The notes beneath the pieces were generated by a model. The model was not told the origin of the DNA and searched no databases. It saw only the letters and a program-made list of their open reading frames with translations. Made by a program: the position numbers and the translations under genes. From positions 2,418,001-2,482,000 of the forward strand of contig NZ_CP084528.1 in NCBI RefSeq assembly GCF_020410745.1: DNA of 64,000 nucleotides, read 5' to 3'. The DNA comes from Kaistella polysaccharea (GTDB lineage Bacteria; Bacteroidota; Bacteroidia; Flavobacteriales; Weeksellaceae). This document shows, in pieces, positions 61,707-64,000 of this stretch (the first letter of the stretch is position 1; each line of letters begins with the position of its first letter).

Positions 61707-62452
61707 TACCAGTCCTTCTCGTTGCTCTGCGGCATAGAGTAGGAGTTTTTATTAAGAATTCTTTTGGCTGTTTCGCGTTCTTTATTTCCAACGCGGTTTA
61801 GGATCGCGTCCTCTAAATCTTTTGGCATTTTATTACCAGAGTTATCGCTTTTTCCATCGTTTTGATCTTTTCCTTCACCTTCACCTTTTCCCTGTTGGCC
61901 CGCACCATCTTGTTTTTCGGGCTGATCACCTTTTTCGTTGCCCTTATTTTTATCTTTGTTTTGGTCGTCGCCACCGCCGCCGCCAGAATTATTTTTCTCT
62001 TTTTTCTGCTGCTCCTTTTCTTTTTCTTTCAACATCGCAATTTCGTAGTTTTTACGAATTGATTCGTTATAAGGATCTTGTTTAAGGGATTGTTTATAAA
62101 GTTCTGCAGCTTTTTTTGAATCTTGCTGCTGCATGTAAGCGTTTCCTAAATTATAAAGGGCGGCACTTTTGTCGGGTAAGGTTGAGGCAATCTTCTCTGC
62201 TTTTTCAAATTCTGCTTTTGCTTCGTCATACATCTCTCTTTTGTAAAGTGCATTCCCAAGATTATAGTGCGCAGTGAACTCTTTCTCATTCAACTTTGCT
62301 GCTTCCATGTATTTTGAGGAGGCAGATTCATAGTTTTTTTGATCGAATTCCTGATTGCCTTTGAATACGAGCGTTTTATAATTTTCCTGTGCTGATAAAA
62401 ATGCAGCACCGAAAGTTATCATTAATGTTGAAAAAAGTAAATTTAGATTCAT
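61706..62452 (-). CDS. batC: BatC: TPR protein of the Bat operon
   Basis: 248 residues from the ATG at 62452 (a GTG just before it, ending at 62455, is possible). After a signal peptide (about 1-21) there are three to four TPR units (ENYESASSKYMEAAKLNEKEFTAHYNLGNAL .. and repeats, about 30-145), then a low-complexity Lys/Glu/Gly/Gln segment (about 150-215) and a short conserved end (DLEDAILNRVGNKERETAKRIL). The TPR part probably holds the Bat proteins together at the membrane. Confidence 0.85.
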   Translation of the reverse strand: MNLNLLFSTLMITFGAAFLSAQENYKTLVFKGNQEFDQKNYESASSKYMEAAKLNEKEFTAHYNLGNALYKREMYDEAKAEFEKAEKIASTLPDKSAALYNLGNAYMQQQDSKKAAELYKQSLKQDPYNESIRKNYEIAMLKEKEKEQQKKEKNNSGGGGGDDQNKDKNKGNEKGDQPEKQDGAGQQGKGEGEGKDQNDGKSDNSGNKMPKDLEDAILNRVGNKERETAKRILNKNSYSMPQSNEKDW

Positions 62453-62540
62453 CACTGCAAAAATATTCCTTTATATGTTAAAGTCTATGGAGTGAATTGT
62501 TAAAGTTGGGTTAAAATATGACAAATCAGGGTGTTTCGTC

Positions 62541-63548
62541 CTACATATTGAATTCTCGGCGGGGATTTAATAGGAAAATCAGGAGAAAAAAGAATATAGA
62601 AATTGCCAGAAAATATTGATAATAGTGAATTGCATTATTTGATTTTACGACACTTTCTGAGGACGATGCTGCCATTTTCAAACCATCAATAATTTGCGAG
62701 GTTGAACTCTCCAGATTATTTCCGTCTACATAAGAGCCGCCAGTTTCATTTGCGATGTTTTTCAGGGCTAAAGTTTGACGTTTCGAAATTACCGTTTGGC
62801 CGTTGCTATCGGTTTTATATCCCATCAGTTGACCGAAAACGTATTCTGGTATTGGTGCTCCTTCCTCGGATCCAATTCCGACAGTAATTACTGAAATTCC
62901 TTCTTTTTTAGCCAATTTAACCGCAGATTTCTCATTGCCTTCATTATCTTCTCCATCGCTCAAAAGAATTACTTTTCGGGCACCTGGCGGAATATTTTTA
63001 AATTTCTCTACTACCGTTTGCATTCCTTTTAAAAAGTCGGTTCCCTGCGTTTTCACAATACTGGTTTCCACACCTCCGAGGTAAGTTTCAACCGCCGTAA
63101 AATCTGTAGTTAAAGGCATGATTGAGGTTGCATCGCCTGCGAAAACAACAATGCCGACTTTATCGTTGGTCATTTTACTCATGGTGTTGATGATGATATT
63201 TTTCGCTTCGTCTAAACGGTTTGGCGCAATATCCTGCGCATTCATAGAATTAGAAACATCCAGCATGAAAATAACATTATTCATTTTCTGCTTGCTTTTC
63301 ACTTCTTCGGAACCGCTGAGAATATCAACAATCGAGAGAATCAGAAAGAGCGTACCCAACAAATACAAGATAGGTAAAAACTTCGAAAATGATGATTTTT
63401 TGGTAAATAAATCGTCTTGAAATCTTATTTCTGCGAAGATTGATTTTCTGCTATTTTTCCATTTTACATATTGAAACATTATCATTCCGAGCAACGGCAA
63501 AAGCAGTAGCAAAAGTAAATACCAGTTATTTCCTAAAGACCAATTCAT
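62541..63548 (-). CDS. batB: BatB: VWA-domain membrane protein
   Basis: 335 residues. Two N-terminal membrane helices (about 8-25 and 57-77) lead into a von Willebrand A domain with the MIDAS motif in IFMLDVSNSMNAQD (DxSxS) and ILLSDGEDNEGN (the distal Asp); the third MIDAS element lies near TQGTDF. A final helix (about 310-328) is followed by a short tail. Typical of BatB/BatA. It is followed by batC 88 bases downstream on the same strand. Confidence 0.9.
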   Translation of the reverse strand: MNWSLGNNWYLLLLLLLPLLGMIMFQYVKWKNSRKSIFAEIRFQDDLFTKKSSFSKFLPILYLLGTLFLILSIVDILSGSEEVKSKQKMNNVIFMLDVSNSMNAQDIAPNRLDEAKNIIINTMSKMTNDKVGIVVFAGDATSIMPLTTDFTAVETYLGGVETSIVKTQGTDFLKGMQTVVEKFKNIPPGARKVILLSDGEDNEGNEKSAVKLAKKEGISVITVGIGSEEGAPIPEYVFGQLMGYKTDSNGQTVISKRQTLALKNIANETGGSYVDGNNLESSTSQIIDGLKMAASSSESVVKSNNAIHYYQYFLAISIFFFLLIFLLNPRREFNM

Positions 63549-63650
63549 TTTTTTTATTTTAAGAATTATTGCAATTCCTAAAGTTTTTTCCCATTTATTT
63601 CAATTAAAATCTAAATCTCATTTCTGCGGGAAACAAAATTTCTTTTATTT

Positions 63651-63756
63651 TAGCCCCGATTGCAGCGGCATCCCCCGCACCCGATTTTTCGGGAAGGGGA
63701 TAAAGCGGAAAGCGGGACGGCCTTCCGAAGAAGTCAAGATGATATTGCTCCTAAAA
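63651..63756 (-). repeat. Dispersed hairpin repeat, copy 3 (inverted)
   Basis: On the minus strand it begins TTTTAGGAGC and ends GCAATCGGGGCTA, matching the ends of copies 1 and 2. The interior is a GC-rich hairpin (CCCTTCCCGAAAAATCGGG region). It fills the 220-base gap between batA and batB. Confidence 0.65.
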
Positions 63757-63769
63757 TTGATCATTTTTT

Positions 63770-64000
63770 TTAACTTAAAAATTTGTAAAAAACCCATCGC
63801 ATCAGGGCGTCTAATAGTAACGTTACCAAAGCAATCCAGAGGAAAACCCGGAAATATTCCTGATAATTATAGAGTTTCGTCATCTTCAAATCAGATTTTT
63901 CAAGCTGATTAATTTCATTGTACACTTCTTCTAAGCTTTCATTGGAAGTCGCTCGGAAGTATTTTCCGCCTGTTGTTTGTGCAATTTCCCGCAAAACGGG
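63770..64000 (-). CDS. batA: BatA-like VWA protein, C-terminal end (runs off the window)
   Basis: 77 codons open to the right edge; the start lies beyond position 64000. The visible part reads LREIAQTTGGKYFRATSNES, the last strand-helix of a VWA domain, then LEEVYNEINQLEKSDLKM and a membrane helix near the end (VFLWIALVTLLLDALM). With BatB, BatC and BatD following on the same strand, this is most likely BatA. The MIDAS residues are outside the window. Confidence 0.8.
   Translation of the reverse strand, partial: PVLREIAQTTGGKYFRATSNESLEEVYNEINQLEKSDLKMTKLYNYQEYFRVFLWIALVTLLLDALMRWVFYKFLS

Overview
The window is a piece of a Flavobacteriia chromosome, most likely Weeksellaceae (Chryseobacterium, Kaistella or Epilithonimonas type). 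This rests on TAnnTTTG -7 promoter boxes, absence of clear Shine-Dalgarno sites, a fused lpxC-fabZ gene, the type IX secretion regulator PorX, a giant surface protein with a gliding/T9SS C-terminal domain, a mevalonate-pathway decarboxylase, MenC (menaquinone) and a Bat (aerotolerance) operon. Species cannot be fixed from the sequence alone.

Layout. 1-4.9 kb: end of rimO, an RlpA-like protein, exonuclease III, porX and an HD phosphohydrolase. 5.1-10.8 kb: a compact lipid A run, lpxD, lpxC-fabZ, lpxA, efp, a second LpxD-like acyltransferase, then sucD. 10.8-13.2 kb: an outer-membrane barrel protein, a 102-bp tandem repeat and an AT-rich orphan exported protein, the last two bracketed by two copies of the same hairpin. 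13.3-20.3 kb (mostly minus strand): an ABC exporter pair, dusB, a thioredoxin-fold protein and glnS. 20.6-31.3 kb: the 1412-residue T9SS cargo, a YpdA-like reductase, menC, fbp, aspartate kinase and a two-domain acyltransferase resembling aminolipid synthases.

Accessory region. tRNA-Phe(GAA) at 31365-31437 is the attachment site of an ~8.2 kb integrative element ending at a 21/23 copy of the tRNA 3' end at 39590-39612. It has a tyrosine integrase at its right end, matching arm-type repeats inside both ends, a Rep-like protein, an excisionase-like protein, several unknown genes, and a C-R-M style restriction-modification set whose putative nuclease looks like a DHH-type protein rather than a known restriction enzyme. 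Just outside the element (39.9-43.7 kb) is a type IIG restriction-modification gene broken by two opposite frameshifts in A-tracts, followed by a membrane protein and a 38-residue protein that share a C-terminal motif.

44.7-64 kb returns to the core genome: a Zn/Cd/Pb-type P-ATPase, a membrane-anchored PD-(D/E)XK-like protein, an HD nucleotidase-like protein, mutS2 (without an Smr domain), ung, a DUF456 protein, an MscS channel with pdxJ, a hydrolase, an epimerase with an acyl-CoA ligase, diphosphomevalonate decarboxylase, a MarC protein and the batD-batC-batB-batA genes running off the right edge. A family of long hairpin repeats with conserved ends occurs three times in intergenic spaces.
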